DNA of 64,000 nt, taken from Microbacterium sp. BK668. Lineage in GTDB: Bacteria; Actinomycetota; Actinomycetes; Actinomycetales; Microbacteriaceae. Both the position numbers and the translations under genes were made by a program. The stretch covers positions 2,666,001-2,730,000 of the forward strand of contig NZ_SNWG01000001.1 of assembly GCF_004362195.1 (NCBI RefSeq), written 5' to 3'. Shown one piece after another: positions 48,378-58,104 of this stretch (the stretch's first letter is position 1; each line of letters begins with the position of its first letter). Under the pieces are notes generated by a model. That model was not told where the DNA came from. It saw nothing but the letters and a program-made list of their open reading frames with translations, and made no database searches.

Positions 48378-50402
48378 TTGACTGACGTCGCCCCTTCGTC
48401 GGACGTGTCGTATCCCGCCGACGGCTTCGCCCTGTTCCCCGATCGCTCCGTCATCGCCCTCCGAGTCGGCGGCGAGCTGAAGGACCTCGCGACGGTCGTG
48501 ACCGAGACGGATGTCGTCGAGCCCGTGACGGTCGACAGTCCCGACGGCCTCGGCATCCTGCGGCACTCGGCGGCGCACGTGCTCGCGCAGGCCGTGCAGC
48601 GCATCCGCCCGCAGGCGAACCTCGGCATCGGACCGCCCATCACGGACGGCTTCTACTACGACTTCGGCGTCGACGAGCCCTTCACCCCGGAGGACCTCAA
48701 GGCGATCAAGAAGGAGATGGAGCGGATCGTCCGCGACAACCAGCGGTTCGTCCGCCGGGTCGTCACCGACGAGGAGGCGCGCGCCGAGCTCGCCGACGAG
48801 CCGTTCAAGCTCGAGCTCATCGGGCTGAAGGGCCCCTCGGCCGGCGCGGGGACCGTTTCGAAGGTAGAGGGCGCGTCCGTCGAGGTCGGCGCGGACGAGC
48901 TGACGATCTACGACAACGTCGACCGCAACGGCGACACCGTGTGGAAGGACCTCTGCCGCGGACCGCACGTTCCCGGCACCCGCGTCATCGGCAACGGCTG
49001 GGACCTGACGCGCGTCGCCGGCGCGTACTGGCGCGGCAGTGAGAAGAATCCGCAGCTCCAGCGCATCTACGGCACCGCGTGGCCGACGAAGGACGACCTG
49101 CGCGCCTATCAGGCACGCCTGGAGGAGGCGGCCAAGCGCGATCACCGCAAGCTCGGCAAGGAGCTCGACCTCTTCTCCTTCCCGGACGAGATCGGTTCCG
49201 GGCTGTCGGTCTGGCACCCGCGCGGCGGCACCGTGCGCCAGGAGATGGAGCAGCACGCCCTGCGCCGGCACCGCAGCGCGGGGTACACCTACGTCTACAC
49301 GCCGCACATTACGAAGAAGGACCTCTTCATCGAGTCGAACCACCTCGTGACGTACAAGGAGGGGATGTTCCCGCCCATCCACCTCGACGAGGAGCGCGAC
49401 GAGAACGGCGAGGTCACCAAGCCGGGCATCGACTACTACCTCAAGCCGATGAACTGCCCGATGCACATCCTGATCTACCGCGAGCGTGCGCGCAGCTACC
49501 GCGACCTGCCCATGCGCCTCGCCGAGAACGGCACGGTCTACCGCAACGAGCTCTCCGGCGCCCTGCACGGTCTCACCCGGGTGCGCGGATTCACGCAGGA
49601 CGACGCGCACCTCTTCGTCACGCCCGACCAGCTCGAGGACGAGGCGGGGAAGGTGCTCGACTTCGTCCTGTCGCTCCTGCGCGACTTCGGTCTCACCGAG
49701 TTCGAGCTCGAGCTGTCGATGCGCGACGACGAGAAGGCGAAGTGGATCGGCGACGAGGCCCACTGGGCGGAGGCCACCGATGCGCTGCGGCGCGTGGCCC
49801 GGGCATCCGGTCTCAAGCTCACCGAAGTGCCCGGCGAAGCGGCCTTCTACGGCCCGAAGATCGACCTCAAGACGAGGGATGCGATCGGCCGCGTGTGGCA
49901 GCTGTCGACCGTGCAGATCGACTTCAACCTGCCGGAGCGCTTCCACCTCGAGTTCACCGACCGCGACGGCGAGAAGAAGCGCCCCGTCATGATCCACCGC
50001 GCGCTGATGGGCTCGATCGAGCGCTTCTTCGCGATCCTGCTGGAGCACTACGCGGGCGCTTTCCCGGTGTGGCTGTCACCCGTGCAGGTCGTGGGCATCC
50101 CCGTCGCCGACGAGTACGCCGACTACCTGGGCGAGATCATCGACCGGCTCCGCTCGGAGGATGTGCGTGCCGAGCTCGACCGCAGCGACGACCGCATGCA
50201 GAAGAAGATCCGCAACCACACGATGCAGAAGGTGCCGATCCTCCTGATCGCGGGGGAGCAGGACCGCTCGGCTGGCACCGTGTCGTTCCGGTTCCGCGAC
50301 GGCTCGCAGCTCAACGGCATCCCGGTCGCCGAGGCCGTCGCGCGCGTGCGCGGCGCGATCTCCTCGAAGGCGCTCGTCGACACGAGCGAGGACCTGGCTT
50401 GA
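48378..50402 (+). CDS. thrS: Threonyl-tRNA synthetase
   Basis: Class II synthetase that charges tRNA-Thr. At 674 residues it has the N-terminal TGS-like domain, the [12 protein letters not shown] editing-domain start, catalytic motifs [11 protein letters not shown] (motif 1 region), [10 protein letters not shown] (zinc-binding Cys), [22 protein letters not shown] (motif 2) and the C-terminal anticodon-binding domain from [11 protein letters not shown]. The start is a TTG at 48378 with TTGGAG upstream; no ATG/GTG fits. The end overlaps the HIT gene (TTGA). Confidence 0.96.
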   Translation: MTDVAPSSDVSYPADGFALFPDRSVIALRVGGELKDLATVVTETDVVEPVTVDSPDGLGILRHSAAHVLAQAVQRIRPQANLGIGPPITDGFYYDFGVDEPFTPEDLKAIKKEMERIVRDNQRFVRRVVTDEEARAELADEPFKLELIGLKGPSAGAGTVSKVEGASVEVGADELTIYDNVDRNGDTVWKDLCRGPHVPGTRVIGNGWDLTRVAGAYWRGSEKNPQLQRIYGTAWPTKDDLRAYQARLEEAAKRDHRKLGKELDLFSFPDEIGSGLSVWHPRGGTVRQEMEQHALRRHRSAGYTYVYTPHITKKDLFIESNHLVTYKEGMFPPIHLDEERDENGEVTKPGIDYYLKPMNCPMHILIYRERARSYRDLPMRLAENGTVYRNELSGALHGLTRVRGFTQDDAHLFVTPDQLEDEAGKVLDFVLSLLRDFGLTEFELELSMRDDEKAKWIGDEAHWAEATDALRRVARASGLKLTEVPGEAAFYGPKIDLKTRDAIGRVWQLSTVQIDFNLPERFHLEFTDRDGEKKRPVMIHRALMGSIERFFAILLEHYAGAFPVWLSPVQVVGIPVADEYADYLGEIIDRLRSEDVRAELDRSDDRMQKKIRNHTMQKVPILLIAGEQDRSAGTVSFRFRDGSQLNGIPVAEAVARVRGAISSKALVDTSEDLA

Positions 50403-50953
50403 GCACCGAGGACCCGGGGGACGCGCGGCTCATCGCGGCGGGCGAGCTCCCCGGCGTTCCCGATGAGTTCCAGCGGCTGTGGACGCCGCACCGGATGGCG
50501 TACATCCAGGCGGGTCCGGAGCCGCTGCGCGAGACGTGCCCGTTCTGCGCGGCCCCGGGCATGACCGACGCGGACGCGCTCATCGTGCACCGTGGCGTCA
50601 CGTCGTACGTGCTGCTGAACCTCTTCCCCTACAACTCCGGGCACCTCCTCGTGTGCCCGTACCGCCACATCTCGACGTACGACGAGGCGACGACCGAGGA
50701 GGTCGCCGAGATCGGCGCCCTGACGCAGCGTGCGATGCACGTGCTGCGCGCCGTCTCGCGGTGCGACGGCTTCAACATCGGCATGAACCAGGGCAAGGTC
50801 GCCGGCGCCGGCGTCGCCGAGCACCTCCATCAGCACGTCGTGCCGCGCTGGGCGACCGACGCCAACTTCTTCCCCATCATCGCCAAGACCAAGGCGCTGC
50901 CTCAGCTCCTCGGCGACGTTCGCCGGGCCGTCGCCGACGCGTGGGACGCCTGA
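50399..50953 (+). CDS. HIT-family hydrolase
   Basis: A 184-residue histidine-triad protein that hydrolyses nucleoside phosphoramidates or dinucleotides. The triad is [10 protein letters not shown], with [14 protein letters not shown] before it and a possible zinc pair CPFC near residue 45. The TTG start overlaps the thrS stop, so it is translationally coupled. A HIT gene directly after thrS is a conserved actinobacterial arrangement. Confidence 0.92.
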   Translation: MSTEDPGDARLIAAGELPGVPDEFQRLWTPHRMAYIQAGPEPLRETCPFCAAPGMTDADALIVHRGVTSYVLLNLFPYNSGHLLVCPYRHISTYDEATTEEVAEIGALTQRAMHVLRAVSRCDGFNIGMNQGKVAGAGVAEHLHQHVVPRWATDANFFPIIAKTKALPQLLGDVRRAVADAWDA

Positions 50954-50976
50954 GCACAACCTCTGCCCTGACGACG

Positions 50977-51060
50977 ACAGGCGATCGGCCAGGAACAGGC
51001 AGTTCGGGCCTGCGTCCGCCTGTTCTCGGCCGATCGCCTGTTCCCGGCCGATCACCTGTT
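50977..51060. repeat. Short inverted and direct repeats between convergent genes
   Basis: Arms 50977-51000 and 51018-51041 are inverted copies of 24 bases with two mismatches, built on GGCGATCGGCC and AACAGGC. A third partial direct copy (CGGCCGATCACCTGTT) lies at 51045-51060. It may be a bidirectional terminator for the HIT and pdxY genes, or a small repeat element. Confidence 0.65.
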
Positions 51061-51095
51061 TGGGGACGCGCGGCCGCGCCTGGCCCGGACGCGGG

Positions 51096-51947
51096 TCAGC
51101 GGACCTGCCGCACCTCGAACTGCAGGCGCGGGTGGGCATAGGCATCCTGCGACTCGACGAGCCGCAGCTCGCGCTCGCCCGAGTCGAAGGTGTTCTGCAG
51201 CAGATCGAACACGCTCGAGGTCGTGCGCGCGAGGGCGAGGGCGGCGTCGCCGGTCTCGCGGAAGTGCGCCGTGAAGAGCGCCGCGGTGACGTCGCCGGAC
51301 CCGTTCGCCTTCATGGGGATCTGCGGAGTCTGCACGATCCACGCCCCCTCGTCTGTGACCGCGAGCATCTCGATCGTCCCCTCGGGCCGGTCCGGGCGCT
51401 CGACGCTCGTGACGAGGGCCGTGCGCGGGCCCATCTCGCGCGCGAGGTCGGCCGAGGCGAGCGTGGACGCGAGGTCGTCCGGCTCCGTGCCCGTCAGGAA
51501 GCCCAGCTCGAACTGGTTCGGGGTGATGATGTCGGCCCGCGGCACGACCCGCTCGCGCAGGAGGATCGGGATGGCGGGGGCGACGAAGCATCCCGACCTG
51601 GCGTTGCCCATCACGGGGTCGCAGGAGTAGATCGCCGAGGGGTTCGCCGACTTCACTCGGGCGACGGCGTCGAGGATGACGTCGCCGATGCCCTCGCTGC
51701 CCTGGTAGCCGGAGAGCACGACGTCGATGTCGGGGAACGCCCCGCGCTCCTCGATGCCCGTGAGGACCTCGGCGACATCGGCGGGCGGGATGAGGGGCCC
51801 GCGCCACGCGCCGTAGCCCGTGTGATTCGAGAAGTTCACGGTGTAGACGGGCAGGACCTCGACGCCGATGCGCTGGAGCGGGAACACCGCGGCGGAGTTG
51901 CCCACGTGGCCGTAGGCCACCGCCGACTGGATGGACAGGATCTTCAC
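51096..51947 (-). CDS. pdxY: Pyridoxal kinase
   Basis: Phosphorylates pyridoxal in vitamin B6 salvage. The 283-residue protein begins with the family motif KILSIQSAVAYGHVGNSA, has the GYQGS loop, YSCDPVMGN, ITPNQFELG and the catalytic region KANGSGDVTAALF. The GTG at 51947 lies 7 nt after the pdxR stop, so it is co-transcribed with the regulator and opposite the de novo genes pdxST. Confidence 0.94.
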   Translation of the reverse strand: MKILSIQSAVAYGHVGNSAAVFPLQRIGVEVLPVYTVNFSNHTGYGAWRGPLIPPADVAEVLTGIEERGAFPDIDVVLSGYQGSEGIGDVILDAVARVKSANPSAIYSCDPVMGNARSGCFVAPAIPILLRERVVPRADIITPNQFELGFLTGTEPDDLASTLASADLAREMGPRTALVTSVERPDRPEGTIEMLAVTDEGAWIVQTPQIPMKANGSGDVTAALFTAHFRETGDAALALARTTSSVFDLLQNTFDSGERELRLVESQDAYAHPRLQFEVRQVR

Positions 51948-51954
51948 CGATCGA

Positions 51955-53298
51955 TCATCCCACCCTGCGCAGGGCGTCCGCCGCCGCGGTCGCGACATCC
52001 GCCGCCAGCTGCTCGGCGTCCTCGTCGTCGAGGTCGTGGACGGTGAGCCGGAGATGCCACGCGGCGGCGTCGTCGGCGAGCACGAACTCGTCACCGGGTC
52101 GAGCGAGCCACCCGCGCCGCATGAGGCGCTCGGTGACCGCGCGCGCAGGCACCGGAAGGCGCACCCACAGATTGAGCCCGTCCCCCGCCGCGGTCGGCAG
52201 CCCCTTGGCGCTCAGCCGCGCGGCGAAGGCGGCGTTGCGCTCGGCGTAGTGCGCGGCGGCGGAGGCGATCTCGGCGCGGACGGCGTCGTCGGTGACGAGC
52301 GCGTGGGTCAGCTTCTGGAGGAGGTGGCTCACCCACGTCGTGCCGGGAGTCAGGCGCATCGCGAGGCGCTCGGCGGTGCGCGGATCGGATGCCGCGACCG
52401 CGAGGCACATGTCGGGTCCGAGGAACTTCGAGACCGAGCGCACGAGAGCCCAGCGCCGGTGGCCCGGGCCGATGAGCGAGTGGTATGGGCGTCCGGACAG
52501 CATCGCGAAGTGGTCGTCCTCGACCACGAGGACGTAGGGGTGATCGGCGAGCACGGCGCGCAGCCGGCGCGCCCGGCGCTCGGTCAGGCTCGCACCGGTC
52601 GGGTTCTGCGCCCGCGGCGTGCACACGACCGCTCGCACCCCGTCCGCGAGGGCCGCCCGGAGACCCTCGACCGTCATCCCCTCGTCGTCGACCGGGATCG
52701 CGACGGGACGGTAGCCGCCCAGTCGGACGGTGTGGATGCTGGCGAGGAAACACGGATCCTCGAGGCCCACGGCGTCGTCGCGAGTGAGCGCCTGGGCGAG
52801 GAGCCGCTCGATCGCGTCCGACGCCCCGCTGGTGATGGTGAGCCGGAACTGCTGGGCGGGATCGACCGCCTCGCCGAACCACTGCGTCGCCCAGTCCTCC
52901 AGCTCCCGGTCGATGACCGGTTCGCCGTAGAGGACGGGCCGGCCCGCGACGCGCGCCAGCGCCACCGAGAGGTCGGGGATGAGATCGGGGTCCGGGTTGC
53001 CCGTCCCGACGTCGCGCAGCACGCTGTCCGTCGCGTAACCCTCCTGGGCGACGGCGGATCGGTCGGCGACGCGCGTACCGCCACGTCCGCGCGACACGAC
53101 GACCCCCGCGCCGGAGAGCTGCCGGTACGCCGCGACCACGGTGTTGCGATTGACGCCCAGGCGCTCGGCGAGCGACCGCACGGGCGGCAGCGGATCACCG
53201 GGGGAGAGCACCCCGCGATCGAGCAGCCGCCGCACGCTCTCGGCGATCTCGAGCGCGGTCGCGCCCGTGATCTGCTGGTCCATCGCGCTCTCCGTCAT
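51955..53298 (-). CDS. pdxR: MocR-type regulator of vitamin B6 synthesis (PdxR)
   Basis: A 447-residue MocR protein: N-terminal GntR winged helix ([26 protein letters not shown] cut here, residues 37-62), a linker, then a fold-type I aminotransferase-like domain with the PLP lysine in [10 protein letters not shown]. In Corynebacterium and others PdxR activates pdxST and senses PLP. It is divergent from pdxST and upstream of pdxY, the expected layout. The ATG at 53298 fits a leaderless start (TAGGCT at 6 nt); an ATG at 53283 with GGAGAG is an alternative. Confidence 0.92.
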   Translation of the reverse strand: MTESAMDQQITGATALEIAESVRRLLDRGVLSPGDPLPPVRSLAERLGVNRNTVVAAYRQLSGAGVVVSRGRGGTRVADRSAVAQEGYATDSVLRDVGTGNPDPDLIPDLSVALARVAGRPVLYGEPVIDRELEDWATQWFGEAVDPAQQFRLTITSGASDAIERLLAQALTRDDAVGLEDPCFLASIHTVRLGGYRPVAIPVDDEGMTVEGLRAALADGVRAVVCTPRAQNPTGASLTERRARRLRAVLADHPYVLVVEDDHFAMLSGRPYHSLIGPGHRRWALVRSVSKFLGPDMCLAVAASDPRTAERLAMRLTPGTTWVSHLLQKLTHALVTDDAVRAEIASAAAHYAERNAAFAARLSAKGLPTAAGDGLNLWVRLPVPARAVTERLMRRGWLARPGDEFVLADDAAAWHLRLTVHDLDDEDAEQLAADVATAAADALRRVG

Positions 53299-53304
53299 GC
53301 GTGA

Positions 53305-53310
53305 AGCCTA
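53305..53310 (-). promoter_or_regulatory. -10 box of pdxR
   Basis: TAGGCT on the minus strand, 6 nt before the ATG at 53298. The likely pdxS -10 (TATCTT, 53326-53331) is only 15 nt away on the other strand. Confidence 0.45.
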
Positions 53311-53331
53311 TGTGCTGGTCCGTGCTATCTT

Positions 53332-53345
53332 TTGGCCTAGGCCAA
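53332..53345. promoter_or_regulatory. Perfect 14-bp palindrome at the pdxS start region
   Basis: TTGGCCTAGGCCAA is a perfect palindrome directly downstream of the pdxS -10 candidate, at or just before the expected start point. It may be a PdxR operator or a repressor site; the published corynebacterial PdxR motif is not obviously present. Confidence 0.45.
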
Positions 53346-53362
53346 TCCCGAGGAGTCTATCG

Positions 53363-54253
53363 ATGTCTTCCCCCACGACCGGTTCGTCCCGCGTCAAGCG
53401 CGGTCTCGCCGAGATGCTGAAGGGCGGCGTCATCATGGACGTCGTCACCCCGGATCAGGCGAAGATCGCCGAGGATGCTGGCGCCGTCGCCGTCATGGCG
53501 CTCGAGCGCGTCCCGGCCGACATCCGCGCCCAGGGCGGCGTGTCGCGCATGAGCGACCCCGACATGATCGACGGAATCATCTCGGCGGTCTCGATCCCGG
53601 TCATGGCGAAGGCCCGCATCGGGCACTTCGTCGAGGCGCAGGTGCTGCAGGAGCTGGGCGTCGACTACATCGACGAGTCCGAGGTGCTCTCGCCCGCCGA
53701 CTACGTCAACCACATCGACAAGTGGGGCTTCACCGTCCCCTTCGTCTGCGGAGCCACCAACCTCGGCGAGGCGCTGCGCCGCATCAACGAGGGCGCCGCC
53801 ATGATTCGCTCGAAGGGCGAGGCGGGGACCGGCGACGTCTCCGAGGCGATGAAGCACATCCGCAAGATCAAGGGCGAGATCAGCGCGCTGACGGCCCTCT
53901 CGAAGGACGAGCTCTACGTCGCCGCCAAGGAGCTCCAGGCGCCGTACGAGCTGGTGGCGGAGATCGCCGAGACCGGCACGCTCCCCGTCGTGCTCTTCGT
54001 CGCCGGGGGCGTCGCGACGCCGGCCGACGCCGCCATGATGATGCAGCTGGGCGCCGACGGCGTGTTCGTCGGCTCGGGGATCTTCAAGTCGGGGAACCCC
54101 GCCGAGCGTGCCGCCGCGATCGTGAAGGCGACGACGTTCTTCGACGATGCCAAGGTCATCGCCGACGTCTCGCGCGGACTCGGCGAGGCGATGGTCGGCA
54201 TCAACGTCTCCGACCTCCCCGCACCGCACCGCCTCGCCGAGCGTGGCTGGTGA
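53363..54253 (+). CDS. pdxS: Pyridoxal 5'-phosphate synthase, synthase subunit
   Basis: PdxS joins ribose 5-phosphate, glyceraldehyde 3-phosphate and ammonia to make PLP directly. The (beta/alpha)8 barrel is complete in 296 residues: [13 protein letters not shown], the lysine in [25 protein letters not shown] and the phosphate site [17 protein letters not shown] precedes the ATG. It overlaps pdxT by 11 nt. Confidence 0.98.
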   Translation: MSSPTTGSSRVKRGLAEMLKGGVIMDVVTPDQAKIAEDAGAVAVMALERVPADIRAQGGVSRMSDPDMIDGIISAVSIPVMAKARIGHFVEAQVLQELGVDYIDESEVLSPADYVNHIDKWGFTVPFVCGATNLGEALRRINEGAAMIRSKGEAGTGDVSEAMKHIRKIKGEISALTALSKDELYVAAKELQAPYELVAEIAETGTLPVVLFVAGGVATPADAAMMMQLGADGVFVGSGIFKSGNPAERAAAIVKATTFFDDAKVIADVSRGLGEAMVGINVSDLPAPHRLAERGW

Positions 54254-54863
54254 CGCGCTGAGCCCCTCGGGCCGCACGCCGCACATCGGCATCCTGGCCC
54301 TGCAGGGGGACGTGCGCGAGCACGCCGCCGTCCTGCGGGGACTCGGCGCCGAGGTGTCGCTCGTCCGCCGCCCGTCGGAGCTCGCCGCCGTCGACGGCCT
54401 CGTGATCCCCGGGGGCGAGTCGAGCGTGATCGACAAGCTCTCGCGCGCGTTCGGGATGCAGCATCCCATCCGCGACGCGATCGCCTCGGGCATGCCCGTG
54501 TACGGAACGTGCGCCGGCATGATCATGCTCGCCGATCGCATCACGGGCGCGATCGAGGGACAGGAGACGTTCGGCGGCCTGGACGTCGTCGTCGCCCGCA
54601 ACGCGTTCGGCAGCCAGGTCGACTCCTTCGAGACCGACCTGACCGTCGACGGCTTCGACGGCGGGCCGGTGCGTGCCGCGTTCATCCGGGCTCCGCTGGT
54701 GACGGAGGTGGGGGAGCGCGCGACGGCGATCGCGGCGCTTCCCGACGGCGGCGTCGTGGCCGTGGAGCAGGGGAACATCCTCGCGACGGCCTTCCACCCG
54801 GAGGTGTCGGGGGAGACCCGCTTCCATGAGCGGTTCCTGCACAGCGTGCGCGCCGCAGTCTGA
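54243..54863 (+). CDS. pdxT: Pyridoxal 5'-phosphate synthase, glutaminase subunit
   Basis: Class I glutaminase that supplies ammonia to PdxS. The triad is Cys in YGTCAGM plus His and Glu in AFHPEVSGE; the oxyanion turn PGGESS is present. The 206-residue protein starts at the GTG at 54243 inside the pdxS end; the usual family core begins about 14 residues later (IGILALQGD). Confidence 0.96.
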   Translation: MAGDALSPSGRTPHIGILALQGDVREHAAVLRGLGAEVSLVRRPSELAAVDGLVIPGGESSVIDKLSRAFGMQHPIRDAIASGMPVYGTCAGMIMLADRITGAIEGQETFGGLDVVVARNAFGSQVDSFETDLTVDGFDGGPVRAAFIRAPLVTEVGERATAIAALPDGGVVAVEQGNILATAFHPEVSGETRFHERFLHSVRAAV

Positions 54864-54883
54864 GCAAGCGCCGCGCGGGACGT

Positions 54884-54889
54884 TAGATT
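54884..54889 (+). promoter_or_regulatory. -10 box of a leaderless promoter (54897 gene)
   Basis: TAGATT (TANNNT) ends 7 nt before the ATG at 54897. Confidence 0.5.
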
Positions 54890-54896
54890 CTCAGGC

Positions 54897-55418
54897 ATGG
54901 GGATCAACGACTGGTGGCGGGATCATCCCGAAGAGCGGTACTGGCTCATCGCACCCTCGCGGGGCGTCGTCGGCGATGCGCTGAGCGCGCCGAAGTCGTC
55001 CGGGGACCGCCGGTTCGAGTGGTCCCACGAGCTGGTCGGGTTCACCGAGCCCGGCGACACGATCTTCGTGTGGGACCGCACGCTCTCGATGCCGGGCATC
55101 GGCGCATGGGGCCGGATCCTCGGGCCGCTCACGGAGGACGAGCACGCCCGCCGCGGCGACACGCTGCCGCACTGGCGCATGCCGGTGAGCGACACCCTCC
55201 GGCTCGCGTCGCCGATCACCCTGACGGCGCTCCGCCGGATCGGCTCCGACATCATCGCCGTCCGCGACTCCGTCGAGGCGATGACCGACGGGCCGGTCTA
55301 CTTCCCCTTCATCGGCGGTCCCGACACCCTCGTCCCCGCTCCCGCCTACCTCACCAAGATGCCCCGCGACCTCGTCGCCCTCCTCTCATCGCGCTTCGGA
55401 TTCGAGTTCGCGCTGTGA
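54897..55418 (+). CDS. Hypothetical protein, possibly EVE/PUA-like
   Basis: A 173-residue soluble protein I do not firmly recognise. Its opening ERYWLIAPSRG, the GDTIFVWDRTLSMPGIGAWGRI core cut here by key residues (Gly-Asp, Trp, Gly-Ile-Gly), and conserved aromatic residues recall EVE/ASCH-type PUA-fold domains that bind modified bases. That assignment is tentative. It appears leaderless, and its stop overlaps the DUF1697 start (GTGA), so the two are co-translated. Confidence 0.6.
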   Translation: MGINDWWRDHPEERYWLIAPSRGVVGDALSAPKSSGDRRFEWSHELVGFTEPGDTIFVWDRTLSMPGIGAWGRILGPLTEDEHARRGDTLPHWRMPVSDTLRLASPITLTALRRIGSDIIAVRDSVEAMTDGPVYFPFIGGPDTLVPAPAYLTKMPRDLVALLSSRFGFEFAL

Positions 55419-55948
55419 CCGAGTGGGTCGCGCTCCTGCGCGGAGTCAACGTCGGCGGCATCACGATCCGCAGCGCGGAGCTCGCCGAGGTCTTCCGCGG
55501 GCTCGGATTCGACTCGGTGCGCACGGTGCTCGCGAGCGGCAACGTGACGTTCCGGGCCGACGTCGCGCCGCGCGCCCGCGCCGGGCTCAAGCGCGAGATC
55601 GAGGCGGGCCTGCGGGAGCGGTTCGGCTACGACGCCTGGATCGTCCTCGTCACGCAGGACGAGCTCGCCTCCGCGATCGACGGCTTCCCCTTCGACGAGA
55701 CGGATGCCGCACGCCAGCCCTGGGTGATCTTCTGCGTCGACGACGAGACACGCGACGAGCTGACGGATGCCGCGGCATCCCTGGACCCCTCGGTCGACCC
55801 GGTCGAGGCCGGACCGGGCGTCGTCTACTGGAATCCCGCGAAAGGCACCACGACCGATACGCCGTTCGCGAAGCTCCTCGCCAAGGCCGCGTACAAGCCG
55901 CGGACGACCAACCGCAACCTCCGCACGCTCCGCAAGCTCGCCGTCTGA
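55415..55948 (+). CDS. DUF1697 family protein
   Basis: A 177-residue protein with the family opening WVALLRGVNVGG, then LASGNVTFRAD and the C-terminal TNRNLRTLRKL. Function unknown. GTG start overlaps the upstream stop by four bases. Confidence 0.9.
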   Translation: MTEWVALLRGVNVGGITIRSAELAEVFRGLGFDSVRTVLASGNVTFRADVAPRARAGLKREIEAGLRERFGYDAWIVLVTQDELASAIDGFPFDETDAARQPWVIFCVDDETRDELTDAAASLDPSVDPVEAGPGVVYWNPAKGTTTDTPFAKLLAKAAYKPRTTNRNLRTLRKLAV

Positions 55949-55971
55949 CGGCGGGACGCACGCGCCGCCGG

Positions 55972-55977
55972 TAGAAT
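55972..55977 (+). promoter_or_regulatory. -10 box of a leaderless yebC promoter
   Basis: TAGAAT ends 7 nt before the ATG at 55985. Confidence 0.55.
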
Positions 55978-55984
55978 CGTCGGC

Positions 55985-56743
55985 ATGTCCGGCCACTCCA
56001 AGTGGGCGACGACAAAGCACAAGAAGGCCGTCATCGACGCGCGCCGTGCCAAGTCGTTCGCCAAGCTCATCAAGAACATCGAGGTCGCCGCCAAGCTCGG
56101 CGGCGCGGACCTCGCAGGCAACCCGACGCTGTACGACGCCGTGCAGAAGGCGAAGAAGACGTCGGTCCCCAACGACAACATCGATCGCGCCATCAAGCGC
56201 GGGGCCGGCATCTCGGGCGAGTCCGTCGAGTACCTCAACATCATGTACGAGGGCTACGGCCCCAACGGCGTCGCGCTCATGATCGAGTGCCTCACCGACA
56301 ACAAGAACCGCGCCGCGGCGGAGGTGCGCACGGCTCTGACCCGCAACGGCGGCACGCTCGCCGATCCCGGCAGCGTCGCGTACAACTTCACCCGCAAGGG
56401 CGTCATCGTCGTGGGTGCGGAGAACACCACCGAGGACGACGTCATGATGGCTGTGCTCGAGGCCGGTGCGGAAGAGGTCGAGCCGCACGCGCAGGGGTTC
56501 GCCGTGATCACCGAGGCGAGCGACCTCGTCACCGTCCGCACGGCACTGCAGGACGCCGGGATCGACTACGAGTCGGCCGACGTCGAGTTCGTGCCGAACC
56601 TGAAGGTCGAGGTCGACGCCGATACCGCGCGCAAGGTCTTCCGCCTCATCGACGCGCTCGAGGACAGCGACGACGTGCAGAACGTCTACAGCAACTTCGA
56701 CCTCACCCCCGAGGTGCAGGCGGAGCTCGAAGAGGACGAGTAG
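55985..56743 (+). CDS. YebC/PmpR family protein
   Basis: A 252-residue YebC-type protein starting with the hallmark [15 protein letters not shown]. Family members bind DNA as regulators or help ribosomes translate proline stretches. [14 protein letters not shown] and the C-terminal [13 protein letters not shown] helix are conserved. It sits just before ruvCAB, as in most actinobacteria, but a strong terminator separates them. Confidence 0.95.
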   Translation: MSGHSKWATTKHKKAVIDARRAKSFAKLIKNIEVAAKLGGADLAGNPTLYDAVQKAKKTSVPNDNIDRAIKRGAGISGESVEYLNIMYEGYGPNGVALMIECLTDNKNRAAAEVRTALTRNGGTLADPGSVAYNFTRKGVIVVGAENTTEDDVMMAVLEAGAEEVEPHAQGFAVITEASDLVTVRTALQDAGIDYESADVEFVPNLKVEVDADTARKVFRLIDALEDSDDVQNVYSNFDLTPEVQAELEEDE

Positions 56744-56761
56744 GCGCTCGCCGGCGCGCGA

Positions 56762-56798
56762 CGACGAGACCCGCCGGGATGTCCGGCGGGTCTCGTCG
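56762..56798 (+). terminator. Strong terminator after yebC
   Basis: A perfect 16-bp stem (56762-56777 with 56783-56798) around a 5-nt loop, followed by ATCCTTT. Confidence 0.85.
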
Positions 56799-56845
56799 AT
56801 CCTTTCGGCGCCGCGCGCCTGGGCCGCTGTGACGGCGACGGCCCC

Positions 56846-56851
56846 TAGCGT
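56846..56851 (+). promoter_or_regulatory. -10 box of ruvC
   Basis: TAGCGT ends 6 nt before the GTG at 56858. The gap is GGGGGA, which could instead act as a ribosome site. Confidence 0.45.
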
Positions 56852-56857
56852 GGGGGA

Positions 56858-57430
56858 GTGACTCGCGCTCCGGCATCCGTTCGCGTCCTCGGCGTGGACC
56901 CGGGCCTGACCCGCTGCGGCGTCGGGGTCGTCGACGTCGCTCGCGACCGCACGGCCACGCTCGTGCACGTGGGCGTGGTGCGCTCGGACCCGGAGCTTCC
57001 GATCGAGCGGCGGCTCGCTCTCATCGCGGCCGGGCTGCGCGCGGTGCTCGACGCGCACCGCCCCGACGTCGTCGCGGTCGAGCGGGTCTTCGCCCAGCAG
57101 AACCGCGGCACCGTGATGGGCACGGCGCAGGCGAGCGGCATCGCTCTGCTCCTGGCGGGAGAGCGTGGCCTGGCTGCCGCGACGCACACGCCGAGCGAGG
57201 TCAAAGCGGCGATCACGGGCTACGGCAACGCCGACAAGCGCCAGGTGCAGACGATGGTCGCGCGCATCCTCCGCCTCGACGACATCCCCCGGCCCGCCGA
57301 CGCGGCCGACGCCCTGGCCCTCGCCCTCTGCCACGCGTGGCGAGCGGACACCCCGGTCGCTCCCTCGACCCGCGCGCTGACGCCCGCCCAGCGCGCGTGG
57401 GCTCACGCGGAGCGCCTCGCCGGCCGCTGA
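56858..57430 (+). CDS. ruvC: Holliday junction endonuclease RuvC
   Basis: Resolves four-way junctions by paired nicks. The acidic catalytic residues are in LGVDPGLTRCG, VAVERVFAQQN and PADAADALALALCH; 190 residues is normal. It is followed by ruvA after 53 nt that hold a separate LexA-like box and promoter, so ruvA can be induced independently. Confidence 0.97.
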   Translation: MTRAPASVRVLGVDPGLTRCGVGVVDVARDRTATLVHVGVVRSDPELPIERRLALIAAGLRAVLDAHRPDVVAVERVFAQQNRGTVMGTAQASGIALLLAGERGLAAATHTPSEVKAAITGYGNADKRQVQTMVARILRLDDIPRPADAADALALALCHAWRADTPVAPSTRALTPAQRAWAHAERLAGR

Positions 57431-57446
57431 GAGGATCGCGTGTCGG

Positions 57447-57462
57447 TCGAACAAAAGTCCGA
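57447..57462 (+). promoter_or_regulatory. LexA-like SOS box upstream of ruvA
   Basis: TCGAAC-AAAA-GTCCGA matches the actinobacterial LexA palindrome TCGAAC-N4-GTTCGA at 11 of 12 fixed positions. It ends 9 nt before the ruvA -10, where it would block the -35 region. Confidence 0.75.
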
Positions 57463-57471
57463 ACCGCTCTC

Positions 57472-57477
57472 TAGGCT
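57472..57477 (+). promoter_or_regulatory. -10 box of a leaderless ruvA promoter
   Basis: TAGGCT ends 6 nt before the ATG at 57484. Confidence 0.5.
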
Positions 57478-57483
57478 TGCGGC

Positions 57484-58104
57484 ATGATCTCCTCCCTGCG
57501 CGGGCGCGTCCTGCACGCGGACGTCGATTCGGTCGTGGTCGAGATGGGGGGCTTCGGACTCTCGGTCGCCGTCACGCCGCAGGTGGCGCGGGCATGCCAC
57601 GTCGGCGACGAGCTGCAGCTGCACACGAGCCTCATCGTGCGCGAGGACGCGCTCCTGCTCTTCGGCTTCCGGACGCGCGAGGAGCTCGCCGTCTTCAGCC
57701 TGCTTCTCGGCGTCACCGGCGTGGGACCCAAGTCCGCCCTCGGCGTCCTCTCGGCGCTTACCGTCGGGCAGATCGCCGACGCGGTGGCCGCCGACGACGA
57801 TGCGCCGTTCCGGCGGGTCTCGGGCATCGGGCCCAAGACGGCGAAGCTCATCGTGGTCCAGCTGGCGGGAAAGCTCGCGGCTCCGCGAGCCGCCTCCTCC
57901 GCGGGGGTGGATGCCTCGCCCGCCGTCTCCGCGCAGGTGACGCAGGCACTCGTGGGCCTCGGGTGGTCGGAGCGCACGGCGGCCGAAGCCGTCGCCTCGG
58001 TCGCCGACGACGCGTCCGCCGCCGACCGCGCATCCGTGCAGGCACTGCTGCGATTGACGCTCGCGATGCTCGGCCCCGCGCGGAAGGAGCCGGCGGGTGG
58101 ATGA
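57484..58104 (+). CDS. ruvA: Holliday junction branch migration protein RuvA
   Basis: Binds four-way junctions as a tetramer and loads RuvB. The 206-residue protein has the N-terminal OB fold, two helix-hairpin-helix motifs ([12 protein letters not shown] and [12 protein letters not shown]) and the flexible C-terminal domain III that contacts RuvB. Its end overlaps ruvB by 8 nt. Preceded by a LexA-like box. Confidence 0.97.
   Translation: MISSLRGRVLHADVDSVVVEMGGFGLSVAVTPQVARACHVGDELQLHTSLIVREDALLLFGFRTREELAVFSLLLGVTGVGPKSALGVLSALTVGQIADAVAADDDAPFRRVSGIGPKTAKLIVVQLAGKLAAPRAASSAGVDASPAVSAQVTQALVGLGWSERTAAEAVASVADDASAADRASVQALLRLTLAMLGPARKEPAGG

Noticed and set aside
50977..51060. CRISPR-like repeat array
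   Set aside because: Only three imperfect copies, two of them inverted, with no regular spacers and no cas genes.
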